A DNA stretch of 64,000 nucleotides, taken from Homalodisca vitripennis (lineage: Eukaryota; Arthropoda; Insecta; Hemiptera; Cicadellidae). The notes beneath the pieces are model-generated. The model was not told where the DNA came from, did not search any database, and saw nothing but the letters and a program-made list of their open reading frames with translations. The DNA is taken from positions 116,150,501 through 116,214,500 of the forward strand of contig NC_060215.1 in assembly GCF_021130785.1 (NCBI RefSeq). Reading direction: 5' to 3'. Both the position numbers and the translations under genes were made by a program. How positions within the stretch are numbered: position 1 is the stretch's first letter; the number at the start of each line of letters is the position of its first letter. Shown here in pieces: positions 51,061 through 63,511 of this stretch.

Positions 51061-53479
51061 CCAGCTATTGCCCCTTCTTATCCCTCCATCTATAACCCCC
51101 TCTCATCAATCGTACTTCTTGTTCGGTAGTTACCTCTGCTTTGTGTTGCTTCCCGCGTTATTAAGATGGTGTTTGCACGCGAGTTTCAAGATAACATAAC
51201 ATCCCAATACAAATATTAAAATCCCTTTGTGTCAGTGTTTTCTGTCGCATATTAAAATTGCAGCAATACTAAATAAACATACTCTCTAAGCCCCAAAATG
51301 GTCCAAACTTCATTTTTTGTTTTCTTTTTGTTGAACACCTGTTTTTTTACATTACTTAAAAATTTCATTACTTAAAAACTAAGGGTAATTTCAATTAAAA
51401 AAAAGAAAGACTGTAACGCGTTTAAATATCACGGGAGTTGAAATAAAATTTTATTATCTTATGTTTAGTCACTCTTATAAAATAAAAAAGTAAAAAATAT
51501 TCGTTTTTATCTATTTTGATTATTTTTTTATTTCTTCAGTGACACCATTTGAATTGGTTGTTTAATAATTACTGTGTCTGTAGTTTTAATGTATTAAAAC
51601 AATTCATTTGTGTTATTAAATTTATTTAACGTTTTTAATATTATAAGCCATGCTTGTACTGGTCCCTGCATTTTATCAACACTTTGATTAAATCTCTAAC
51701 AAAGCCAGATTTACCTTCAGTGTTTTAATATAGTGCAGACACTTAAATAACTTATCTCTCTCGTTGTACTCAAAAACATTGTGCGTCTGATGGAGTATAG
51801 AGTTTGATATGGCCACCCTTCCAGCAAAAGCCCATCAAATTTTGATTTTACAAACTTACAGAATTGTTTAATCGTATCTTTTGCATTCGATGCTAAATAT
51901 ACCATAAAACTCCAGTGATGGAGTGACATCGGTTTATGAGCTTAACCTCTCACTTTAATACACAAACTCTATGACCTTTCATTTCTATACTAGTAGAACG
52001 TCATGTATAGTTTATAGAATCTACGACTTAACTTACACATATACTCCTGCCTTCTATAATACCTATCACAACAGAATATCCAGAATTATGCAACTTGGAG
52101 GTGTTTTTGCCATTTACTCGCTTCTACCAGCTTCTTTAAGTCAAAAGTTACCAAGGTGTTTGAAAAATGTGAACAAAAATGATGAACCAGTGGACTAACA
52201 GTTATATACATTTCATTTTTTTTACCTTTTCGTATTGTACTTGTGATTATGTCACTGGTTTATTACTTGTAAAATATTTGTATTTATTTCTATTCCCTCA
52301 ATTGCAACGATGATAAGAAGTTTTAAACTGCTCGTATTAAGATTAATATCCATCTTTTATCGTCCATAGTATAGTAATGCTCAGTTACGTCTTGAATATA
52401 TTTTAATATCAAGATACTTGCTTCATGTTTGCAATTTACTCTGTAGTTATGTTAGACTAAAAACACATCAATGTAGATGTAGAGTATTTGTAAAATAGTA
52501 ATTCCATGTAAATAGAAAAATACAGCATGCAATAGTGTGGCTTTCAAGTTATGTAGCAATACATATGATAATTTCATGAGTTGTCAGTCCCAGTTAGTGT
52601 TTATATACCTGATATACTGTTTATCTGCCTAGTATAGAACATTTCAACCAATTACTTAAAAATTTTCATCATATACCTTTAGGATAGTACAATAGGTTTT
52701 TGCCTGGGGAACTTTTTAGTTTGAAAACCTTAACCCTGTAAAAATAACATATGTGGTAGAAACAAGTTTTTTATTACACAACGACCAATTATAGATATTT
52801 AAAGCAAGAAATAATAATATGATTATAGACAACTTTATAACTAGACACAAATAAAAAGGACGTAAGATAAAAATTATTTGCATGTACTCCCATGCATGAA
52901 TTTTGGTTTCGGCTGGTGACGTGGTTTATAACTTAATGAAATCATATTTTAAAATATATAATATAATATAAGTAAAATATTAGGAAAAGTGATTTATTTT
53001 ATATACAAAAATGCCATTCCTTCTAGTTATTTTTCGTATAAATACTGTGCAAAATTCATAATAGCTTTATTTTCAACATTTTGTAGGGCCTGATATGTTC
53101 CTGAAATTTAATTGTAATGCTTAGAAACTCCTGAAGAAATTAACAAAAAACTTATTATAATATTTTAGTTTTCAAAATTATATTTAAAAGGCTAATGACA
53201 AAAATGATTTCGGCAACCACCAATAAAAGGGCTTCCATCGAGCAAAGGTCTTCCTTACTGCAAAGTAATGAAGAGGTTCGTTGCGAAACAAAACGTACCA
53301 AAGCTGTTTCAGATAAGTGTCACCCCACCATCTGTCCGTAGGGTCGTTAGCTATAAAATAAAACAGTAGTGGGAAGTGGAGACCCCTGCGCGCTCAAATC
53401 GTAAATTAACATCGAATGGAACATAAATAACGTTTTATATCTGGCTGCAATAAAAGCCATTGCTTCAGAGTTGAGCGAC

Positions 53480-53830
53480 ATTTAACATCCGTTCCGTTCA
53501 GCGAAAACAATGAGCGGTTTCACCACCTGGCAGTCCCGCTTCCCGCGTCCCGCCGTCGGAAGGGTGGGTCGCCCCGGTCGCGAGTCTAGGGTGCACGGTG
53601 CCACTATTAGGGTAGCTACTAATTGTTACTGGACACAGGAGCCATTAATACACCTTGTTCACACCACATTTGCCTCGGGTAAACAAGCAGAGGGCTCATG
53701 GGATTGGCGAGACGTTCTCAATCAAACGCCAGTTATAAATCTTTCTCTTGACACGGTGCGGCAGTTCGGCGGGGTACTAGGTGACGTAAGGGCCACAATC
53801 GGTTTTTTTAAGCTCAAGGAGCTCTTAAAT
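53480..53830. promoter_or_regulatory. Scr: GC-rich intronic island
   Basis: Starts with CCCGCTTCCCGCGTCCCGCCG and GGTCGCCCCGGTCGCGAG, then homeodomain-type CTAATTGTTA (about 53615) and GCCATTAATACACC (about 53641), then CCAGTTATAAATC. A 125-codon frame (53510-53887) crosses it but runs into AT-rich low-complexity residues and has no domain, so I do not call a gene. Confidence 0.3.
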
Positions 53831-54889
53831 ATAAAGGGTTATATACTGATTACATTTATTAAGAATCACATTTCAAAATATGCATAATCTTTAACCGTAT
53901 TGCAAAATTTAAGGTAAGGAAAATGTGTTTCAGAAACATGGCATTAGGTTAATCGTTTATATATCACTAATATATATCGTAAATATCACTCCACATCATG
54001 AAATGTATATAGTTATTAAAAAAAACACATATTTGCATATATGGAGTACATCTTTCAGTAGGTTTTATGGAAATATCAAGAGGTGCAATAATGACACATT
54101 TGTGATTGCTTTGAAAAGGCCACTGTCGGTTTAATTCTACCTTAAATAAATTGCAAAAAAAATATTTTTTTTAATATAGTCATTTCTTGGAAGCCATTTT
54201 TAATACGTATATCAGGCGTCGTTTAACTTAATTTGTTTTCATATAAATGTGGTTGATGCATTTATTTATTGCATATAAACAATTAAGAAATGTTCTACTA
54301 AATTAAGGTTGAAAATAATCACAGTTTAAAAATCATATCAAAAATAAAAAAATAGTCAAATAAATATCGTCCCAAACAAAATGTTACGTTAAAAGTTTAA
54401 AACAAGGTTATTTATATTCGTGCAATTTATACTTATGCATACATTATTATATATTTATCAAGATTTATTAAAAATTCGATTCACATAAGAGCTTTGTAAC
54501 TCTATTGTATCTATGTTCAGCGAAAACCAGACCGAAAACAGTTTAGATTTTTAAATCTGAAAAATCATTTTACTTTAGAGTCCTAAACCAATATGTTTAT
54601 ATAGTCTTATAAGGGTGAGAAAGGGGAGCTCTAAGTGCCAAAAATAACTGAAATTCCACTTGCAAGACACCGGTTCCTATCCTCATTAATATAATCCGAT
54701 CTTTTAAAACCTTATGTATGAAATGAATGACATGGTTTAACAAATGTCCTAAAAACTCTAAAAATATCAGTGGTTTTAAAATAAATTTTCACCACCCACT
54801 CAGGTAGTCCTCTTTTGAAAGGATCAGTAGCAAAATTAAATTGGACTGCTTTTTATAAGGTTTGTTGACGAACTAAGTATAATATTTAC

Positions 54890-55490
54890 ATAACCAACTA
54901 CTAACAACGATTAAGATGTCAAGACTGTTGCAACTTTCAGTCTACGATCTGCGGATATATTGCAATTAGTTAATGATTGTGTAAGTTCTTGAAATGGTTC
55001 GTCATGAGGGTCATTATTTAGTGTTTTTTTCACAAGGAGGATTTTGAACAGTCGCAGTTTAGAGTTATAATTTCTGTGCCAGAGGAAATGCGGGCTAATG
55101 TAGGCTGATTGAGACAACTATATTAATAACATCACTCCCATATCATTTAACAGAAGTAATTTCTAATACCTCAGCGTGTAAACCAGGAATAGTAATGAGC
55201 CGCTGCTTGTTGAATATTTGTCTAGCCTTTGCCCGCAGCTTTGCTCGAATTTCCCTCCAATAATAGAGTTGTCATGGACTTTTTACATGGCAATCCAAAG
55301 AAGCCTGGAATAAATTTAGATGTTAGTCTAGGATCGGAACCACTTCCATATCATTTAACGTCAACGTTTAGAGACCAGTTTGAATTTTGGAGGCCTAATT
55401 CGGAAATCGAAGATAACATTGTCAACGAATATTTACGTAGCATTTGTTTAAAAATATTCTCACCTCAAATTAGTTTCTTATAGGCCACTG
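54890..55490. other. Possible degraded repeat or coding remnant, unrecognised
   Basis: Two short frames of coding-like composition lie here: minus strand 54911-55117 (68 codons) and plus strand 55229-55483 (84 codons). Between them, GCCCGCAGCTTTGCTCG resembles a short GC-rich hairpin word common at the ends of dispersed insect repeats. TATCATTTAAC occurs at 55141 and 55350. I cannot identify either protein. An old mobile element is the simplest reading. Confidence 0.2.
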
Positions 55491-56088
55491 GGGTGGGCCC
55501 TGATGTCGGAGACCAATTTGAAACTAAACACTTACCTTGATTTTGGTTAGAGAGTAATGGCAGAACTTTCATTTTCAGATCTCATTAATAAGTATCCTAA
55601 GGCTTTTTTTGTTTTTTGCGTTATAGTGTTTAAATATATTTAAACTATATATTACACAATTTTTTAATAAATATTTTCTATAGCTAATAAAAATATAGAA
55701 AACCTATAAAGCGATTGGATATGGACTAATGAAACTTTTAAATGAGATATCCAGCGGAATTGTTATAGCAAAAAAAGGGCATAGACACGTTTGAGGTTAA
55801 ACATTGTTTTTATGGGACTAAAATCAAAATGGCTAAAATCAAAAATTTCAACTCAACTTCTTCAATTTTTTGTGTGGTAGTAATAAAACCATACATGCAA
55901 ACACACTTACACGTTTACGTTAGTACATTTGTTGGAATATTTTATATTTTATTTCAAACCATGTTTAAATCAATTTTAAAAGTCTCAAAATATCCAATTG
56001 CAATGTATACATGTATATTAGGCTTATATTACTTTACCAACTTCATACACTGCAATGCGACCATTAAGTACTCAACAGCTGCTCATGG

Positions 56089-56111
56089 CATATACGTACA
56101 TTACGTATATG
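56089..56111. repeat. 10-bp inverted repeat
   Basis: CATATACGTA (56089-56098) and TACGTATATG (56102-56111) are perfect complements with a 3-base spacer. A further TTACGTACATT occurs about 20 bases on. Confidence 0.7.
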
Positions 56112-56299
56112 TAGCATTATATTACGTACATTCACGAAACAGTTATAAACAAGAAATGCAAATACTTTATAAATATTAAAACTCTGAAATTTTAGGTTTA
56201 TTAATACTACGTTCAAAGCTATTTTATTCTTCAAACCTTGTTACTTGTTTGGAACAATACTTTACTAGCGCTCCCACGAAACAATACTAGGAGCGGTCA

Positions 56300-56620
56300 C
56301 ACTTTAAAAGGCATACGCGTGTATAATTAGTCCAATTTGGTGCAAGATAAATCAGCGACGAGGTGTAAATGCAGTAAATAAGTCGGCCAGGCATTTAAAT
56401 ATTAATTAACTTAGTTCCAGTCTATTGGGTTTTTGGAAAATCGCCACTGCATACGTGAGCCGTAGTTGCAGGGAATTAATGGGGCACCATAAACAAGCAT
56501 GCAGGCTCTTGTCTCCATTAATTAATTGCCAGTAGGAAGATTTCCCAGTAACGGGACTGTGTTTAGTCATCGACAATACTAACGGGAAGAGCAACAACGG
56601 CCATCCAGTATTTCAAAGCT
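56300..56620. promoter_or_regulatory. Scr: Intronic island dense in homeodomain-type sites
   Basis: Within 300 bp are TATAATTAG (about 56321), TATTAATTAAC (about 56399), GGAATTAATGGG (about 56472), ACCATAAAC (about 56487) and CCATTAATTAATTGCC (56515-56530), set in sequence of mixed composition. Such clustering of TAAT cores fits a Hox-responsive enhancer. In AT-rich DNA some TAAT words are expected by chance, so spacing and conservation need testing. Confidence 0.35.
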
Positions 56621-57579
56621 CTAGGACATGTGTGCACATTTGTTTTTGTGAAGTGGTGCAGATGTAATAATGTTGTACTAAATTAATTAAAATGTCACAG
56701 GAATAGTGATTCACTGCAAATTCAAGCACCGAAGGAGAAATAATTAATTGTCTTTACTTGCATCGCTGTTCCAATGTTTTTAATATTAATACAAATAGAA
56801 ACAGCCACGACAAACAATTTTAGCTGTGGCGTGTTTCTCCGTCGTTGGTGAGTTTTTAGTAATTTAGGCTGTTAATGATGGTCTTGAGGGCGTGTTCAAA
56901 TAATCCAAATCGAATAAAATAATTAACGAAACTCATACAAATCGTAGTTCTTACAACTGTTTAGATTTGTACGTACGAAAATAAATTATCCACTGTATAC
57001 ACTACTTCCTATAGTGATTTCGTAGCCTAAATTAAACAATGGTCCGACATAAAACAAATTCGGATTAGTTTCATGGTTTATAACACAAGAATGACTGTAC
57101 CGATTATAATTATCTGTGATTTGTTGGATTCGTTTCAGCCTCGAATAGCAGAATATCCATTAACATAACAGTTCACGGATAATGTAAATACAAAACAAAA
57201 TATACTGTATACAAAAAAGAAAATACTTCACTTGAACCAGAAGTGCTCATTCACTTGCAAAACCTACGATATTAATATAGAAGCCACGGGTAACTGCTAG
57301 TAAAATAATAGTTTTCTAAATTCGTGTTGAATTAAAGCTGACTATCTGACTGAGTTGTCTAGATATTGTAAAAAAATGTATTATCCTTAACATTGGTTTC
57401 AAAACTATAATAATATTTATTATGTTTGATAGTGTAACCAAATCATATCGGAAACTTTTACCAAACAACTTATTATTATTTCTTGATCATGGCAATTAGA
57501 AATTACACTGTAAGACACGCCATTAAATTATTAACTTCTACTAGATTGAAGAGAATTGAATATATTCCGCAACAACAAC

Positions 57580-57860
57580 TTAACTACAGCCAGTAAGACG
57601 AATGGGTAAACAATATTGGCAGCTACAAAGGTTACCATTCTTGGGTGCCTGAAGGTAGAAAAGACAGAAGCTGAGCTCAGTTACCGCCCAGGGCTGGCTG
57701 CAGATGGAGAGGAAGGCACGCGAGAGACCAGCTGATGTCAGTGGTCTGCTGACAGACTTACAGCAGCAACTGTCCGTCTGTCCATCGGTCTGTCTCTCTC
57801 TTTCTGTTTGTTTGTGCTCTTGCTTATCACTTGCTCTAGATCGGTAAACACTTGTCCGCA
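57580..57860. promoter_or_regulatory. Scr: GC- and CT-rich intronic island
   Basis: Contains GGAGAGGAAGGCACGCGAGAG (split: GGAGAGGAAGG, CACGCGAGAG) and GGTCTGTCTCTCTCTTTCTG, GAGA-factor-type words on both strands, with repeated CTGTCCGTCTGTCC. The minus-strand frame (93 codons) is low-complexity and not called. Confidence 0.25.
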
Positions 57861-58129
57861 CTGCAACAAGACAAATTAATTAACAACTGACTTTCACATT
57901 CTGTTATTTCGTAAAGGATAAATAATTGTGCCAAAAAAGGTATAAATAAGTTGCACTGATTGTTTATTGTGGTAGTTATGACATGATTCCATTTATAAAT
58001 AATTAGGCATTTGATTTGATTCGAAGTATGACCTACATACTGACAAAATCATCATATGACATTTAATATAAGAGTTTTTAATTTTTATTAAAGATGAAGA
58101 AAGAACGCCATGAGATGATAGTTGTTGAT

Positions 58130-58380
58130 TAGTGCGACGTTGCCGTATGACGAATGTCCCGGCACGACGGACCGACACGGTGCCCAAACTGGTTTCTCCG
58201 GTTAGCAAGTGGGAGCCCTGGCTCAGGTCTAGCTGACAAATGCAAGTTTCCGGCATCATTTATGAAATATGGCCGCCGACGGTTTCTCCGTCCTTATATT
58301 TACAGAAGAAATAAAACTCCATTTATACGGTTGTCACTGAACGCGCCCGGTCACTTAGTGGTTTATTCAATGGTGACACC
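58130..58380. promoter_or_regulatory. Scr: GC-rich intronic island with ATGGCCGCC
   Basis: AAATATGGCCGCCGAC (58266-58281) carries a Pho/YY1-type ATGGC at 58269-58273 next to CATTTATGAAATAT. GGTTTCTCCG occurs twice (58190 and 58280). Nearby GTTTATTCAATGG and CCATTTATACGG are homeodomain-type. Candidate PRE or enhancer. Confidence 0.3.
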
Positions 58381-59449
58381 TTAAACCGGTTGTCAAATAT
58401 CGAAGGGTAGGGTAACTTTTGAGCCGATACATCTATAGCCGTTTCATCAGTAGAATAAGACGGACTAACCTGAAGTAATATAGACTCTACTTAGTAATTT
58501 TACACGAATTCCATTTGATAGTTATTAGAAAGCCTAGGTTGTTGGACTATTTTTAAATTTTCCGTCAAAAGTCATTGCGAAGACATCAAATTACTTTTCT
58601 TTGAAACATAAACATGCAGATGGTTACTAGGTTAGCAAATTAAATGGGTCACTTCAGCGTTATGAATTTTTTAAATTGCATCTGCAATGTATACTTGTAC
58701 TGTAGGTATTCTACTACAACCCCACAAACAGACAGTTTTCTTATAAAGGATTGTATAACTCTGTAAACCAATTTTATTTTCAATACATTTTGTATAACAC
58801 TTTTGACTGGCATTTTTTGTACTTGTGACAAAGACGGGACATCCTCTCTATACTTACGCCAGTTCAACAACTCCGTGTCGTAATAATTGAGTTGTGAAGT
58901 GTGGCATGCGAACGCCCATTCGAACATTCGAAGCGATGAGAAGTAGAATGGATCGGTGTAGGAGGAGCTGTGCTGATAACATCTTGACGTGTTGGAGCAG
59001 CACGTTCTGTTATCGATCATATGACTTGGCACTGGTACCGGCAGTCCTTGTGTTGTATAGGGCAAGGGCCCGTGACGACATAATGTCGATCGATAGCCCT
59101 TCAGGTCTGCATATGTGATGTACTAGACTTTTCCTTCATTTGTGGATTTACTCTTTTAAAATTTATATTTTTTTGGCATAAAAAGGATTAAAAGTTAAAC
59201 TAGCAGAAAAATAATTTTTATTAAAAACGATTTCTGCGGTGCAGGAACGTAGTAATTTATTTTTGGAATAAAATTTGAGTGTACGATCACGAATAACTTA
59301 TACAAGATAAAATGAATTGATTACATTAATAATTTGCTCATGGAGTTTTGTTTATTAATCACGAAGTTACATTTTTGGAGTGGTTGCTGTATTGTATGTC
59401 ACCGGATTGTATGTAATTGATTACAGTCATCCGTGGATTAGGCGGCGTG

Positions 59450-59800
59450 CTACCAATTGGCAGGAACTGGAACTAAAATGAACGGGTGAATAAAACTAGA
59501 GTTATGCAACGGCGGCGGCGCCACGCAATGCCATTACGCAACAGCCGGCGCTGTACCTCATAAGGTAAATAAGAGTTGCATTCACCGAGTGCTATGGTAC
59601 AGCGGTAGCGGTAGTCGTAGCATTGGGCCACCCTGAGCCTCGTCCGGCCCCAGGAGACGTGAGGGGAATATACCGCAGTAGAATGGAGAGTGACCTCGCC
59701 TGTGGCCAAACAATACCACAAGTCGCGGTCACAAGAGCGATGGACAACGATCAATGGAATGTATAGTATCAAACGCCACATCCGATTCCTAACAAGTCCC
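59450..59800. promoter_or_regulatory. Scr: GC-rich intronic island
   Basis: CAACGGCGGCGGCGCCACGC opens the block, followed by GCCATTACGC, CAGCGGTAGCGGTAGTCGTAG and CCGGCCCCAGGAGACG. It is open on the minus strand for 102 codons without any recognisable domain. Confidence 0.25.
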
Positions 59801-60149
59801 TTTCGGATCCGGCACTCAATTTTTTTCTTCGTTTACACGTTTACTTAATGAACACAAAAAAATAACACAGCTAACCGTTTAAACATATTTCAATAATGAA
59901 CTAATCAATTAAGTGTTAATTATTGGAAAAAATATTCGAATTCTTTGAAAACATAGTATGCAAATCGTTGTGACGTGTCAATAACTTAATTTGAGATTAC
60001 AACTTATGGTAGAGGGGCTTTACATTCAATTGTTTGAGTGCTAAAGTCTAAAAGTGAAAAATTTGCCATATATGTGTACATGATGGTAGATATGAAATAA
60101 GCCTTTCATGATAGTACATAAACCAAATGGCGAGGAGTTCATTAAATAT

Positions 60150-60650
60150 CCCCTTTAAAGTAAACACATCTGCTTCCTTCTTCCTGAATAGAATACCGAG
60201 GACCTCCACATTCCTGGAAGCTGATTTGTGCAATAGAGCGAAACTGTCATCGTGTCGTCCATGTGGCACAAATTTATGTAAGGGACTTCCGGCGATCTCT
60301 TGAGTGGCCCAGTGACCCACGGTCCTTCGTGGTGACGTGGAGGGTGAGGGGTCAGCGGGCTGTGGAGAGAGGGATGCTCCCCCAGCGAGGTAAATGTGCC
60401 CGAGTGTGCACCCCTGGGGTCTACCATACATTCACGGTCCATTCGGACAGACCGGCTCCAATATTTTCGATCCGTCCTTAGTTTGCTTACGCTAGCGAGA
60501 TCGGATTTTAAGGATTCAAAGTCACAAAATGCTTGATGAAAAGCATTCCTGTTCCCATGGAAACCAGAAAAGTCTAACAAGTCTTTGATGTTATTCAGCA
60601 TGACTTTTCGATTGGAAAATACAGCATTACCCAAATCTACCGGTTTCAAA
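60150..60650. promoter_or_regulatory. Scr: GC-rich intronic island; longest non-Scr open frame on its minus strand
   Basis: The GC-rich core is 60240-60470. The minus strand is open for 164 codons (60649-60155), starting at a TTG; the first in-frame ATG is near 60602. The residues include VMLNNIKDLLDFSGFHGN and HSPLTPHPPRHHEGPWV. I recognise no domain. It may be an antisense or nested gene, a decayed mobile element, or a chance frame in GC-rich regulatory DNA; I favour the last. Confidence 0.25.
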
Positions 60651-61059
60651 TCCTACCTAAAATTTTCCACATTGTTATAGAGAATAGAGTATTCTTAGAT
60701 GACTCTTGTTAAAGATCAGTCAGTCTTAAACCGTAACAATACTACTCAGAACGACCAAATTCCACATTCTATGTATTAATGCAACTCATAATTTCTCTAA
60801 AGCAAAAGGTTTAGTCTGTTTCCTTTTCTAAATGTGCAGATGTTCCTGATAAACACAGTGTGTATAAAGCGAGCGCTACAATTCATCGGGATAACCAACA
60901 ACTCCCCGGCGTCTCAGGATCATAATTGTATTCAGTACTGTTTCTGGTACTTAATAACGACTTAAAAAGTTTAAAAACAACCACACGAATTTCAAAGCGA
61001 TGACGTAATGTCTTAATATCCGGAGATGAATTTCTAATCAAGATATTGGGACTGTAATT

Positions 61060-61320
61060 AATTACGGATGGATGATTACTGATTCGCAAGCGTGTCGGCT
61101 GGCCTTGAGGCCTGGGACGTGGGTACATTCTTGCGCCCCTTGCTGCCAGGGGGGCGCCCACACCCGTCGATACCCACGTGTCACTCTGGCGATGAGGTGG
61201 GAGAGAGTGTGAAAAATTGTCTCCTGTCGTCCAACCCCGAGGCTGATACTTCCCAACGCTGACTCCAATTTATGCAACCGACTCAAGATGGGACTTCCGC
61301 GAGTTCCTGGCTAACACAGC
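61060..61320. promoter_or_regulatory. Scr: GC-rich intronic island with a CTCF-like G-run
   Basis: CTGCCAGGGGGGCGCCCAC (61144-61162) is one base away from a good CTCF core. Elsewhere are CCAATTTATGCAACC (about 61265, Caudal/posterior-Hox type) and GATACCCACGTGTCAC. Two short minus-strand frames are not supported as genes. Confidence 0.3.
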
Positions 61321-62360
61321 CCACAATAAAATTTTATATATTTCCGTAGGTATTTAAAAATATAAAAGTGAGAAGTTTGCTCCTATTTGAAATTTCTATG
61401 AATTAAGTAGTCAAATGCACAATTAATTGATAAAGTAAAACGCCTTCGCAGAGACATGTTTCCTTTACCTAATTCTCACTAAGCCGACGTGGAGGCATTG
61501 TTTCCATGACTTTTTTTTAAAGCGGATAGAGATGCGACACCTTTTTTCTAATGAAACTGTCAACTTTGGGTTCATTTAAAAGTAGCAGGCAATGCTTAGC
61601 TTACTGACTGAACGTGTCTAGCTATACTTTTTATTATAATCGTTACTAACAAAATCAGTCAGTCTTGATCCTTACGTAATCACCATTAAATATCTAAATA
61701 CAGCAGGAAACTGCTTTCATTTCCGTAATTACAAAAAGTATTTAATTCCATTCGTCACAAACTAATTTCAAATATAAAGTGCTACTTCTAAGTCCACATA
61801 CTGTATTATTAAAGACGTATAAGTAAGTAAGAGTATTAATCGCTGTTTAGGAGTGTGTCTTTAACTTCACTATCCTCCTGGCAGAGCCAAGGACTAGAAG
61901 TCTTGACAGTAGGAGATCACAGATTCAGGAATAATGGGCATTAAAGAAAAGTTGTTGAAAATTGTAGAATAGGGTTTCCTGAATACTGTGAGTATTGTAA
62001 TTAAGTTATTAATTTTACACAAAAAGGAATTGTTTATGTATCATCAGTTTCTTTTTGTAATATGGTTATTTAAAATTGAAGAACTGAAAAAAGTTGCTGG
62101 CTCATCAACAATATTTTCAATAAAGAAAGCCAAAACAGTGTATCAAATATTTGTTATATAAGCTTCACCACAATTATGTAGCCAACAATTCTTAAATATA
62201 ACTACACTATTGTTGGTAGATTTAAAACTGTTGGCACTAAGACAAACAGAACTATCATATTCACTCTTGTCTGTTGGTGACTGGTGAAGGCGGTCGTAGC
62301 AACATCAGCAACTGACACTACCTAACCCATAGCCATATCTGTTGGATATGTTGGATGTCG

Positions 62361-62417
62361 CGGGTTACCCGGCGTCAAGCTATAGCGAGTGTGGTTACTC
62401 CACGGATGGGTGACCAC
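62361..62417 (+). mobile_element. 5S-rRNA-like fragment, probably a 5S-derived SINE head
   Basis: AAGCTATAGCGAGTGTGG, then TTACTCC, then ACGGATGGGTGACCAC, matches in order the internal promoter region of 5S rRNA (AAGC...GGTTAGTACTTGGATGGGAGACC). That region holds the box A, intermediate element and box C that recruit TFIIIA. The 5' half of 5S and its closing stem are not recognisable, so this is not a working 5S gene. Known SINE3-type elements carry such heads. The body may continue toward about 62560. Confidence 0.5.
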
Positions 62418-63264
62418 AAATGATAAGCTCTGGCAAGTAACCCACCCAACCGACCACTGACAGTTCTTCTGTAGCAACCTTGATGTCGTTAGTAACATTT
62501 TGACATCGTAGCACCCCCTGCTTAAACAGCTCTCGCTTGATTCAACTTTGCATGTATTAAACATAACATACTATTATGCATATATTCTACCTAGATAGTA
62601 TCGTTCCATTTTCATGTAGGCAAGAAATGGGCTATGAGATTAGGAAAATTTTCAGACCTCTATAATCACCAACCAAGCTATAGTGGATGGGTAAAAAAGG
62701 AACCAATTGTAAACGTCCAGTGCAAGAATTTTTTACTATGGCTATTTGAGCAGGGAAAAGTATGAAAAAGGAAACCCTCCTACCATGAAAATCGCAATCG
62801 TCCAGGACATTAAGTGTTCCTCAAAGAAATAATTTTATAATCTTACTGGTAATGAACAAACCTGTTAGGAATTTGCACAAACTTTTTTTTAATTGCAGTT
62901 TATATCGGAAAACATTATATTTTAGAACAGGTAAATTGAGTTATCCAATGACTACCAATAATATCATGGGAAACCGAATAAGATAGATCTACCATCAAGC
63001 ATGGACACCAAAAAAGCCAGCGGCGAGCAAAGATAAGACAGACTGAAGTTGTTAGAAAAATTTCGAGCACGTAAAATTACACGGTATACACATGCTACTG
63101 TTTCCGTATAATTAGGTATTACGCAAGATTTAACATTTTTAAACCTATTCATAGCTGAATGAAAAATACTTAATACAATATGATGGTATTGAGTACCATA
63201 TTAATAATACATAATGTATGTATAATTGTGGTATTGGTATAACAACAGATTGCCAATAAAAAAA

Positions 63265-63308
63265 TGTATATATATATATATACTGTATATATATACAGTA
63301 TATATATA

Positions 63309-63373
<65 letters not shown>
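63265..63373. repeat. Long TA microsatellite with palindromic ACTGT/ACAGT interruptions
   Basis: TA dinucleotides run for about 108 bp. The first third is broken at regular spacing by TACTGTA/TACAGTA words, which are reverse complements of each other and so form nested palindromes. The last two-thirds are uninterrupted. Confidence 0.95.
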
Positions 63374-63379
<6 letters not shown>

Positions 63380-63511
63380 CGTAAATTTTCATATTATTGA
63401 TGGAATATACTAAAACACATTTCTATTTTTTTAAACAGAATGATCTAATTAATTCACCGGAAGGCTTTCAGCGAGGATAAGCAACTTAGTCCCAAAAAGG
63501 AGGAATGTTTT

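Noticed and set aside
53510..53887. 125-codon plus-strand frame as a gene
   Set aside because: The second half reads through AT-rich low-complexity DNA and there is no domain. It is better explained as a regulatory island plus chance extension.
55829..56179. 116-codon plus-strand frame resembling a membrane protein
   Set aside because: Tyr/Ile/Phe-rich residues are expected from AT-rich DNA, and a hairpin lies inside the frame; no family similarity.
57054..57065. Minus strand reads ATCCGAATTTGT, the last 12 bases of the Hox-cluster microRNA miR-10
   Set aside because: The seed half is absent (the neighbouring bases do not match ACCCTGTAG). In insects mir-10 lies between Scr and Dfd, expected beyond the right edge.
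61144..61162. CTCF insulator site
   Set aside because: CCAGGGGGGCGCC has one G too many for the consensus core; kept only as a remark within the island.
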